Origin: Bacteroidales bacterium
Lineage (GTDB): Bacteria > Bacteroidota > Bacteroidia > Bacteroidales > UBA932
Assembly (NCBI GenBank): GCA_009784635.1
Contig: WRBG01000115.1
Location: forward strand, 1 to 6,368
Direction: 5' to 3'
DNA length: 6,368 nt
The notes beneath the pieces were generated by a model. It worked only from the letters and a program-made list of their open reading frames with translations, was not told where the DNA came from and did no database searches. Of the stretch, positions 1 to 6,368 are shown one piece after another; within the stretch, counting starts at the first letter, position 1, and every line of letters starts with the position of its first letter. The position numbers and the translations under genes are program-made.

Positions 1-782
1 CTATCACTTTTGGTTTTTTCGTTACCCAGACAGGCGACAAAACACGCCAAGTAATGGGGGATCTCTTTAATTCGGTTTTTGATGTGATCATGAAAATGAC
101 CATGTTCATTATAAAATTCACTCCATTTGGCGTATTTTCACTTGTAGCCAATGTAGTAGCTCAGCAAGCAGGAGATACCGGGGCATTGATGAAAGTGTTG
201 GGAGGGTTAGGCATTTATACCGGCACCGTTTGGGGCGGGTGCGTGATTCACGGCCTGATCATCTTACCGGGCCTTGTCTATTTATTGAGCGGTAGAAATG
301 GCTTCAAACTAATCAAAAAGATGTCGACTCCTTTGCTGACCGCCTTCTCTACTTCTTCATCCGCGGCTGCTCTCCCCTTTGCCTTGCGGGACATACAGGA
401 AAAGGTAGGCGTGTCTAACAAAATTGCCTCCTTTGTCCATCCATTGGGAACTGCGATCAATATGAACGGTACTGCGCTCTATGAATGCGTCTCGGCCATT
501 TTTATTGCCCAAGCCTATGGGATAGAACTAAGCATTGCACAGCAAATCATGGTAGTACTCACCGCCATATTGGCAGCAATAGGAGCGGCCAGTATCCCCA
601 TGGCCGGCTTGGTCATGCTGGCGGTAGTGTTGGGCGCTGTAGGGCTTCCGTTGGAAGGAATTGGCTTGGTGATTGCTGTGCAACAATTATGCGATATGGT
701 GCGAACGCCCGTCAACGTATTTGGCGACGCTTGTGCATCGGTGATAGTGGCGCATGCAGAGGGCGAAAAACTGTATATTTAA
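1..782 (+). CDS. Dicarboxylate/amino acid:cation symporter (DAACS family), 5'-truncated by the window edge
   Basis: Inner-membrane secondary transporter of the DAACS (glutamate/aspartate/dicarboxylate:Na+ or H+ symporter) family, which imports small carboxylates or amino acids using cation gradients. The frame is open to the left edge, with codons starting at base 3. The Met at 54 is therefore internal, and the visible part is the last 259 residues of a protein that is usually about 400-440 aa. Numbering from base 3, family landmarks appear in order: the serine-rich first re-entrant hairpin (AFSTSSSAAALP, 114-125), the NMDGT-type motif here reading NMNGT (153-157), the second hairpin with SIPMAG (197-202), and the substrate/cation helix DMVRTPVNVFGD (231-242). 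The Arg of DMVRT matches the residue that binds the acidic side chain in GltPh, so an acidic substrate is plausible (inference). Odd: Asn replaces the usual Asp in NMDGT. The gene converges on marR, and the two stops overlap. The exact substrate cannot be assigned. Confidence 0.95.
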   Translation, partial: ITFGFFVTQTGDKTRQVMGDLFNSVFDVIMKMTMFIIKFTPFGVFSLVANVVAQQAGDTGALMKVLGGLGIYTGTVWGGCVIHGLIILPGLVYLLSGRNGFKLIKKMSTPLLTAFSTSSSAAALPFALRDIQEKVGVSNKIASFVHPLGTAINMNGTALYECVSAIFIAQAYGIELSIAQQIMVVLTAILAAIGAASIPMAGLVMLAVVLGAVGLPLEGIGLVIAVQQLCDMVRTPVNVFGDACASVIVAHAEGEKLYI

Positions 783-1219
783 AACTTGTTTACCACGTTC
801 ATATTTTGAATCATACGCTCCAAAGTATGAACAAACAGGGTGATTTCTTTTTGAGACAGGCCGTCGCAGATTTGGTTGACGGCCTGTAATGCAACCGCTA
901 CAACCTTATCCTTCATTTCCTTGGCTAACGGGGTCAGTACAATGTTCTTGCTCCTGCGGTCGGCCCCTACGGCGGTACGAACCACCCATCCCCGTTTCTC
1001 CAAACCGTCTATCAGTTTGGTAACGCTGTTTTTGTCTTTTTGGATGTAGTCTGCAATCTGTTGTTGGTTAAGCACTCCCTCGTCCCACAAGGTATCCATA
1101 ACCAAAAATTGTTCGGGGGTAAGGTCAAATCCGTTTGCAAGAAACGACCTGTAAAGAAACTGCTTAAAGAGACAGTGGCCTTGGTTGAGGTATACGCCGA
1201 CTTGTTTATCGAGTATCAT
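779..1219 (-). CDS. MarR-family transcriptional regulator
   Basis: Cytoplasmic DNA-binding protein of 146 aa, the usual MarR size. MarR proteins are dimers that generally repress a neighbouring operon and release DNA on binding a small ligand or on cysteine oxidation. The winged helix-turn-helix is clear: helices from about residue 36 (EQFLVMDTLW) to 60, a recognition helix near 63-76 (KNSVTKLIDGLEKRG), and a wing near 80-96 with the family's DRRSKNIVLT pattern. The flanking N- and C-terminal helices (about 1-30 and 100-144) would form the dimer interface. Cys16 and Cys118 are present, but nothing shows that they sense redox. The ATG at 1219 lies 3 bases after the stop of the lipoprotein gene, which supports both this start and translational coupling. 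There is no strong Shine-Dalgarno sequence, as is common in Bacteroidota. The 3' end overlaps the convergent symporter gene by 4 bases. Its target is unknown: its own operon and the symporter are the natural candidates. Confidence 0.95.
   Translation of the reverse strand: MILDKQVGVYLNQGHCLFKQFLYRSFLANGFDLTPEQFLVMDTLWDEGVLNQQQIADYIQKDKNSVTKLIDGLEKRGWVVRTAVGADRRSKNIVLTPLAKEMKDKVVAVALQAVNQICDGLSQKEITLFVHTLERMIQNMNVVNKF
856..887. repeat. Perfect 10-bp inverted repeat, possible 3'-end hairpin within marR
   Basis: The arms are acaggccgtc (856-865) and gacggcctgt (878-887), fully complementary, around a 12-base loop. The repeat lies 74 bases past the symporter stop and inside the last quarter of marR (about codons 111-121). 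Neither side is followed by a T run in the direction of transcription, so it is not a classic intrinsic terminator. It could still stop or stabilise the 3' end of the symporter mRNA, since the convergent genes leave no spacer for a terminator. Chance or coding constraint remains possible. Confidence 0.45.
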
Positions 1220-1222
1220 GGA

Positions 1223-2476
1223 CTATTTGATTTTCCCTATAATCAGTACCGGATTGCTGTCGTCGTCAATTTTGGCGGCGACTTCTTCGAGGGCTTTGCG
1301 CTGGACGGCAGAAAGCTGATTCCCTTTGAGCGCTTGGTCAATAAATTCCACCATATCAAGGGCCTCCACGGCATAATAGCCCCATATACCCGAAACTCTG
1401 GGGATGGGAGCTATCGCAATCTCCCTGCTGCGCTGCTCCCGTGGCTTTAAATAGTTATCTATATCAATAGTGACAGCAATCGGGTCTATGGTGATTGACT
1501 TGATGGTTTTAAGTGTTGCTTTCCTGTCTAAGAAGAGATAAGCAAGCGTTTGGCTAAGCACAAAGACCCTGTCATCGCCCAAGGTGATTTTTGTATCACT
1601 TTTACTGATGATTAAACTCCCATTCCCCGGGAATGAAAAGCCTATAGTGATACCCCCTTGCTGCAAATCGGTCATCTGATTTTTAAACTGAATGATATAT
1701 TGCGGAACCATGTGGCTTCCCTCAAGGCGATACAGGGTGTCGGAATACGGTAAGTAGAGAAAGGAAATATGGTCGCCTTGTCTGAGGAATATTTGGTTGC
1801 GATGGTCCACGATAAAACCGTGGCTTCCCGCAAAAGTGGTGGTGCTGCTGTCGGCAGGATTATATTTGTACGCTAATACCAAAGAGTCCGGCGCTCTTTG
1901 TGTAGACGAACTTAAACTTAATGATGTTCCACTTGTATTCATATTCATGCGCGCCGATGCCGACGATACATTGCCATAAATATTTCCTTCGGCATCGATG
2001 GCCCGTATAGAAGACGAGGGGAGGCCGGAATTGGGAAATGCTAAAAACTTTCCGCTATTTAGGTCTATACTAAACACAGATGCATCCCTTCTGGCATCGT
2101 TATAGTATAGTATTCCTCGCGTTTCATCTATCAGCATAGTCATGATTGAAATAAATTCATTAGGCCCGTTGCCCCTGTACGCCAAAGTTCTGATATAATT
2201 CCCCTGTCGGTCAAACTGGAGCAGTTTTTCATTCGTCTTGACTATGATGTAGTGACCGGTGATGGTAAAAGAGGTTCCCGAAGCAGTAGTAAGCAGCAGG
2301 TCGTCCCTTGTTTCCAAAGGAACAATGCTGATGTTGTCGAGCAGGTCGGAGATTTTGAGGTCCACGGAACCTGTTGGATTATCAATGTCAACAACCGGAA
2401 TGTCGGTTTGTTTGGCTTGGCAGGACGCCAACAAAAGAAGGGCAAATAAGCCCACGGTGAAACGTATCGTATTCAT
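1223..2476 (-). CDS. Six-bladed beta-propeller lipoprotein (BF3164-like)
   Basis: Predicted envelope lipoprotein of 417 aa. The N-terminus is a short lipoprotein signal peptide: Arg5, a hydrophobic stretch at 7-17, and the lipobox LASC with the lipidated Cys at 19. The residues after the Cys (QAKQTD) lack the acidic run of Bacteroidota surface-export signals, so a periplasm-facing protein is the better guess (inference). The body fits the six-bladed beta-propeller family common in Bacteroidales. It has the early DLLDNISIVPLET segment (44-56), a blade motif LLQFDRQGNYIRTLAYRGNGPNEF-like region at 85-108, and PYSDTLYRL near 243-251. The typical NPVLIIGKIK ending is at 408-417. A Ser/Thr/Asn-rich stretch (171-193) looks like a flexible loop insertion. 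The role of this family is not established; ligand or glycan binding is often proposed but not shown here. The ATG at 2476 follows the carB stop by 11 bases, after an A/T-rich leader (ATTTTGCACAA), so it is probably co-transcribed with carB. It ends in TAG, 3 bases before marR. Confidence 0.9.
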   Translation of the reverse strand: MNTIRFTVGLFALLLLASCQAKQTDIPVVDIDNPTGSVDLKISDLLDNISIVPLETRDDLLLTTASGTSFTITGHYIIVKTNEKLLQFDRQGNYIRTLAYRGNGPNEFISIMTMLIDETRGILYYNDARRDASVFSIDLNSGKFLAFPNSGLPSSSIRAIDAEGNIYGNVSSASARMNMNTSGTSLSLSSSTQRAPDSLVLAYKYNPADSSTTTFAGSHGFIVDHRNQIFLRQGDHISFLYLPYSDTLYRLEGSHMVPQYIIQFKNQMTDLQQGGITIGFSFPGNGSLIISKSDTKITLGDDRVFVLSQTLAYLFLDRKATLKTIKSITIDPIAVTIDIDNYLKPREQRSREIAIAPIPRVSGIWGYYAVEALDMVEFIDQALKGNQLSAVQRKALEEVAAKIDDDSNPVLIIGKIK

Positions 2477-2487
2477 TTGTGCAAAAT

Positions 2488-5400
2488 TTAGTATTCATCC
2501 CAGCTTTTGATTTGTATGTCGTTTATGGAAAGCCGGCCAAAGGCGCGGATAAAGGCGCCGGCTAAACGGGCGTTGGTCAGCAGGGGAATGTTGTGGTCTA
2601 TGGCCGAGCGGCGAATCTTGTATCCGTTGGTGAGTTCCCGTTTGGTATGGTCTTTGGGGATATTGATTACCAAATCCACTTCGTGGTTGGCAATCAGTTT
2701 GATAATATCCTTATATTTGGGCGTTGTTTCGTCCGGCCAGCTTACAATGGTTGCTTCTACCTGATGATGGGCAAGGAATTTTTGGGTACCCTCTGTGGCG
2801 TACAGTTTGTATCCTTGAGCTTGAAGCATTTGACATGCCTCCAATAATTCCACCTTTCCTTTGGAATCTCCCGAAGAAACCAAAATTCCTTTTTGGGGAA
2901 TGTGATAACCCACAGAAAACATGGCGTTGATTATGGCTTCGTCAAAGTCTGAGCCCAAACAGCCCACTTCTCCGGTCGAGGACATATCCACCCCCAAAAT
3001 GGGGTCTGCCTTGTGGAGGCGGGCAAAGGAGAACTGCGAGGCTTTCACGCCCACATAATCCAAATCAAAGGTTGATGAATCGGGCTTCTCTACCGGAACG
3101 TCGAGCATGATTTTAGTCGCCGTTTCAATAAAGTTTCTCTTTAACACTTTTGAAACAAACGGACAACTTCTCGATGCGCGCAAGTTGCACTCGATAACCT
3201 TGATATCGTTGTTTTTGGCTAAGAATTGAATGTTAAAAGGGCCGCTGATATTAAGTTCTTTGGCAATTTTTTTACTGATTTTCTTGATTCTTCGCGCCGT
3301 TTCCATATAAATTTTTTGGGCGGGAAAAACCAATGTGGCGTCTCCGGAGTGTACTCCGGCAAACTCCACGTGTTCAGAAATGGCATATTCGATAATGTCT
3401 CCGTTTTTGGCTACGGCGTCAAATTCTATTTCTTTGGCGTTTTGCAAAAATTCTGAAACCACTACCGGATGTTCCCGAGATATTTTGGCCGCTACCTCCA
3501 AAAAGGTGCGCATTTGGTCCTTGTCAAAACACACGTTCATGGCGGCTCCCGACAATACATAGGAGGGCCGAATCAATATTGGAAAGCCCACTTCTTGGGT
3601 AAATTTCTCGATTTCTTCGTAATTGGTCAGTTCTTTCCAGCGGGGCTGGTCAATGCCAAGCAGGTCGAGCATGGCAGAAAACTTATGGCGGTTTTCGGCC
3701 CTGTCTATAGAAACCGGAGAGGTTCCCAAAACCGGAATGTTTTGGCGGTATAACTTCATCGCCAAATTATTGGGGATTTGTCCGCCCACCGAAACAATCA
3801 CACCCTTGGGCGTCTCAAGGTCAATGACATCCAGCACTCTTTCAAAGCTCAATTCGTCAAAATAGAGGCGGTCGCATACATCGTAGTCCGTAGATACGGT
3901 TTCCGGATTATAGTTAATCATGATGGATTTATAACCCAACTTCCGGGCCGTCTGCACCGCGTTTACCGAACACCAGTCAAATTCTACCGATGAACCAATG
4001 CGGTATGCGCCCGAACCAAGAACCACCACCGTCTTCTCATTTTTGTAATCGTAGCTGATGGCATAACCTTCTGCTCCGTAGGTCATATACAGATAATTGG
4101 TCAGTTCGGGATGCTCCGATGCAATGGTGTTAATACGGCGTATGGCCGGCACAATTCCGGAGTTTTTGCGCATACTTCTAACCTTGAGCGACTCTTTTTC
4201 TAAGTTTCCGGCAGGATTTTCTACATAGCGGGCAATCTGAAAATCAGAGAATCCCAACTGTTTGGCCTTTTTTAAGACCTCTACGGGCAATTCTTCTATC
4301 TTCTTATATTGAGATAGAATTTTGGTATAATCTACAATATTTTTGAGTTTTTCCAAGAACCATTTATCTATCTTGGTTAAGTCGTAAATCTTATCGATGC
4401 TGTATCCGCTTTCCAAAGCTTTGGCAATGGCAAAAATGCGCAGGTCGGTGGGATTGGCCAATTCTTTGTCAAGGTCTTCAAATGCTATCTCCCTGTTGCC
4501 CACAAAGCCGTGCATACCCTGCCCAATCATACGAAGTCCTTTTTGAATAATCTCCTCAAAGGATTTTCCGATAGACATGATTTCCCCCACCGACTTCATG
4601 GATGAACCGATTTGGCGGCTGACTCCTCTAAACTTGGTCAAGTCCCAGCGAGGAATTTTCACAATCATATAATCAACGGAAGGCGCTGTATAGGCGGAGT
4701 TGGGCGTTCCCATCTCTCCAATCTGGTCAAGCGAATAGCCCAGCGCCAATTTAGCGGCCACAAAAGCTAAGGGGTAGCCGGAAGCCTTGGATGCCAACGC
4801 AGATGAACGACTCAAACGGGCGTTGATTTCAATAATCCGGTAGTCGTTGGTATGGGCGTTAAATGCGTATTGAATATTGCACTCCCCCACGATGCCAATA
4901 TGGCGAACCACCTTTTTTGCCACCTCTTGCAACAAGTCGATTTGTTCCTGTGAAAGGGAGATGATGGGCGCTACCACAATGCTCTCTCCGGTGTGTATGC
5001 CAAGCGGGTCAAAATTTTCCATGGGGACCACGGTAAAACAGTGGTCGTTTTTATCGCGAATAACCTCAAATTCAATTTCTTTCCAACCTTTTAACGATTC
5101 CTCCACCAAGATTTGCTTAGAGTGCGCCAAAGCGCTTTCGCAAAGCGTGGCAAACTGTTCTTCGTTTTCGCAAATGCCGGAGCCTAAGCCGCCAAGGGCA
5201 TAAGCCGAGCGCACCATTACCGGAAATCCAATACGATTGGCCACTACTAATGCGTCTTGGTAGTTTTCCACAGCTTGGGAAACTGGCGTTTTGGCCTCTA
5301 TCTCGTTCAGTTTCTTTACAAACAAGTCCCTGTCTTCGGTAATCATAATGGCTTCTACCGAAGTTCCCAGCACTTTTACTCCGTATTTTTCAAGGACTCC

Positions 5401-5709
5401 GGATACATACAATTCAGTGCCGCAATTCAAAGCCGTTTGTCCGCCAAAAGCCAAAAGAATACCATCGGGTTTTTCTTTTTTGATGACTTCTTCCACAAAA
5501 AAAGGAGTGATGGGCAAAAAATAGACTTTGTCTGCCACTCCCTCCGAGGTTTGGATGGTGGCAATGTTGGGGTTGATGAGAATGGTATTGATGCCCTCCT
5601 CCCGCAAGGCTTTAAGCGCCTGCGAGCCGGAATAATCAAATTCGCCTGCTTGTCCGATTTTGAGGGCTCCGGACCCAAGCAGCAATACTTTTTTTACAGG
5701 ATATTCCAT
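2488..5709 (-). CDS. carB: Carbamoyl-phosphate synthase large subunit
   Basis: Cytoplasmic enzyme making carbamoyl phosphate from bicarbonate, ammonia and two ATP, for pyrimidine and arginine synthesis. The ammonia normally comes from glutamine through the small subunit CarA. Length is 1073 aa, the same as E. coli CarB, with no frameshift. Domains in order: pre-ATP domain (about 1-120, GSGALKIGQAGEFDYSG); ATP-grasp 1 for carboxyphosphate (about 125-400, Arg127, Arg167, Gln280, and Glu294/Asn296 in EINARLSRSSALAS); helical oligomerisation domain (about 400-550); second pre-ATP domain (about 557-665, GSGAYRIGSSVEFDW); ATP-grasp 2 for carbamate phosphorylation (about 670-935, Arg714, Glu840/Asn842 in ECNLRASRS); and a C-terminal MGS-like regulatory domain (about 938-1073). 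All expected ATP and metal residues appear intact, so it should be active. Several stretches (RPSYVLSGAAMNV, a Trp at 991) recall eukaryotic CPS rather than E. coli. The ATG at 5709 starts 8 bases after the upstream stop. carA is not in the window. Confidence 0.98.
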   Translation of the reverse strand: MEYPVKKVLLLGSGALKIGQAGEFDYSGSQALKALREEGINTILINPNIATIQTSEGVADKVYFLPITPFFVEEVIKKEKPDGILLAFGGQTALNCGTELYVSGVLEKYGVKVLGTSVEAIMITEDRDLFVKKLNEIEAKTPVSQAVENYQDALVVANRIGFPVMVRSAYALGGLGSGICENEEQFATLCESALAHSKQILVEESLKGWKEIEFEVIRDKNDHCFTVVPMENFDPLGIHTGESIVVAPIISLSQEQIDLLQEVAKKVVRHIGIVGECNIQYAFNAHTNDYRIIEINARLSRSSALASKASGYPLAFVAAKLALGYSLDQIGEMGTPNSAYTAPSVDYMIVKIPRWDLTKFRGVSRQIGSSMKSVGEIMSIGKSFEEIIQKGLRMIGQGMHGFVGNREIAFEDLDKELANPTDLRIFAIAKALESGYSIDKIYDLTKIDKWFLEKLKNIVDYTKILSQYKKIEELPVEVLKKAKQLGFSDFQIARYVENPAGNLEKESLKVRSMRKNSGIVPAIRRINTIASEHPELTNYLYMTYGAEGYAISYDYKNEKTVVVLGSGAYRIGSSVEFDWCSVNAVQTARKLGYKSIMINYNPETVSTDYDVCDRLYFDELSFERVLDVIDLETPKGVIVSVGGQIPNNLAMKLYRQNIPVLGTSPVSIDRAENRHKFSAMLDLLGIDQPRWKELTNYEEIEKFTQEVGFPILIRPSYVLSGAAMNVCFDKDQMRTFLEVAAKISREHPVVVSEFLQNAKEIEFDAVAKNGDIIEYAISEHVEFAGVHSGDATLVFPAQKIYMETARRIKKISKKIAKELNISGPFNIQFLAKNNDIKVIECNLRASRSCPFVSKVLKRNFIETATKIMLDVPVEKPDSSTFDLDYVGVKASQFSFARLHKADPILGVDMSSTGEVGCLGSDFDEAIINAMFSVGYHIPQKGILVSSGDSKGKVELLEACQMLQAQGYKLYATEGTQKFLAHHQVEATIVSWPDETTPKYKDIIKLIANHEVDLVINIPKDHTKRELTNGYKIRRSAIDHNIPLLTNARLAGAFIRAFGRLSINDIQIKSWDEY

Positions 5710-5717
5710 ATACGGGG

Positions 5718-6368
5718 TTAAAAATAGGTTTTAAAAGCGTTGTCGTCCCATGCCCATCCATGAATTTGGTAGATGCGTTTGATGATGGCTTCTTGACTGG
5801 GTTCGTTGTAGCGAAAGGCTCCGTGGCGCAGCATCACATTGTCTTCATCCGGATGGTATACATGCATCGCGTAGCCAAAGCCTCCGGGAAAGACCCCCAG
5901 ATGGGGGTATTTATTTATGTAGGGATGCTTGAGAAAATGCGCCCACCTTACTTGATTTTCATCGTCAGTAATGTCTACATTGGCATAAAATCCATAGAGG
6001 TTGTACATTTGGGTAATGAGGAATGCGATTCCATCATTTAAGCTGTAGAGTACCCCGTCTTCCTGCGCCAACCGGCCAAAGTTTTTTCCACCTATTTCAC
6101 GGAGTACCAATCGTTTAAATTCTTCCGGGTCGGAAGGCACAGAAATCACCGAAATCCAATGGCCATAGGGTTCTTGATTACGGAAACCGGTGGTATAACC
6201 TGTTTGCGTGTCGTTTGCCAGTACAACCAATATGGTATTATTCAAGTTGATGCCGGGTATATATTGTTGGGCAACTTCAAAGGGGTTATGCGCCCTCCTC
6301 CCGCCAAAGCTGTTGGTGTCGTCAAAAGCAATGGCCCCTGCCGGATAGCTTGGGAAATAACACCTAAA
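5718..6368 (-). CDS. M64-peptidase-like protein lacking the expected zinc ligands, 5'-truncated by the window edge
   Basis: The last 216 residues of a larger protein. The frame is open to base 6368, and the TTG at 6245 is just an internal Leu codon. Numbering from the right edge, the layout recalls the M64 (IgA-peptidase-like) metallopeptidases of Bacteroidales. A DDTNSFGG segment (16-23) precedes VAQQYIPGINLNNTILVVLAND (32-53). Then come REIGGKNFGRLAQED (90-104), NVDITDDENQVRWAHFL (130-146), VFPGGFGYAMHVYHPDEDNVM (159-179) and YNEPSQEAIIKRI (187-199) near the C-terminus. In active relatives the segment at 90-104 reads approximately HE-x-GGHGFGKLADEY, from memory. Here the two His positions are Arg90 and Lys95 and the Asp is Gln102; only the Glu (91) is kept. 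It is therefore probably not a working zinc peptidase but a scaffold or binding protein (inference). Any signal peptide lies outside the window. It ends 8 bases before carB and probably shares its transcript. The family call is from remembered patterns, not a search. Confidence 0.7.
   Translation of the reverse strand, partial: FRCYFPSYPAGAIAFDDTNSFGGRRAHNPFEVAQQYIPGINLNNTILVVLANDTQTGYTTGFRNQEPYGHWISVISVPSDPEEFKRLVLREIGGKNFGRLAQEDGVLYSLNDGIAFLITQMYNLYGFYANVDITDDENQVRWAHFLKHPYINKYPHLGVFPGGFGYAMHVYHPDEDNVMLRHGAFRYNEPSQEAIIKRIYQIHGWAWDDNAFKTYF

Noticed and set aside
54..56. ATG at 54 as the start of the symporter
   Set aside because: The frame is open upstream to the window edge and the protein from 54 would lack the first transmembrane helices of the fold.
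485..889. A 134-codon + strand open frame overlapping the symporter and marR
   Set aside because: It lies in another frame of the symporter and antisense to marR, its product (Cys/His/Arg-rich) resembles no family, and both overlapped genes have clear conserved motifs.
1040..1450. A 136-codon + strand open frame antisense to marR and the lipoprotein gene
   Set aside because: It spans the junction of two well-supported minus-strand genes and has no recognisable domain.
1621..1635. Short palindrome cattcc-ccg-ggaatg in the lipoprotein gene
   Set aside because: It has only 6-bp arms, lies in mid-gene coding for Phe-Pro-Gly, and has no T run or promoter nearby; chance is enough to explain it.
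2477..2487. A separate promoter for the lipoprotein gene just ahead of its start
   Set aside because: The spacer is 11 bases, and I saw no convincing Bacteroidota -7 element (TAnnTTTG) with a -33 TTTG on the minus strand in the end of carB.
5129..5138. Palindrome aaagcgcttt inside carB
   Set aside because: A 10-base palindrome in mid-gene with no second copy and no regulatory context is expected by chance.
5257..5721. A 154-codon + strand open frame antisense to the start of carB
   Set aside because: It is a shadow of the highly conserved CarB N-terminal region; its Phe-rich, low-quality product has no family features.
6243..6245. TTG as the start codon of the M64-like gene
   Set aside because: The same frame stays open to the window edge, and the upstream residues (such as DDTNSFGG and VAQQYIPGIN) fit the family, so this is an internal Leu codon.

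Overview
The window looks like a chromosomal segment from a member of the Bacteroidota, probably order Bacteroidales. The reasons are a six-bladed beta-propeller lipoprotein of a type abundant in that group, a CarB whose sequence style is the Bacteroidota/eukaryote-like kind rather than the E. coli kind, an M64-like peptidase relative, A/T-rich leaders without clear Shine-Dalgarno sequences, and moderate G+C. The genus cannot be told from the sequence.

Layout from left to right: the 3' two thirds of a Na+-coupled dicarboxylate/amino-acid symporter gene lies on the + strand (1-782). Four genes then lie on the - strand. In transcription order, right to left, they are an M64-peptidase-like protein cut by the right edge (6368-5718), carB for the carbamoyl-phosphate synthase large subunit (5709-2488), a six-bladed beta-propeller lipoprotein (2476-1223), and a MarR-family regulator (1219-779). 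Their spacers are 8, 11 and 3 bases. The symporter and marR converge and their TAA stop codons interlock in one TTAA. Only 22 bases of the window (5710-5717, 2477-2487, 1220-1222) lie outside a coding frame, so no gene-free stretch exceeds 11 bases. I see no tRNA, rRNA, CRISPR array, insertion sequence, riboswitch or attachment site.

The tight spacing suggests that the four minus-strand genes are co-transcribed, with a promoter upstream of the right edge. Functionally they are an odd mix: a peptidase fold, pyrimidine/arginine precursor synthesis, a cell-envelope lipoprotein and a transcription regulator. carA, the glutaminase partner often found next to carB, is not in the window. No defence system, mobile element or clearly new system is visible. 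The points most worth a second look are the M64-like protein, which seems to have lost its zinc-binding residues, its placement directly ahead of carB, a perfect 10-bp hairpin inside the end of marR, and an Asp-to-Asn change in the sodium-site motif of the symporter.
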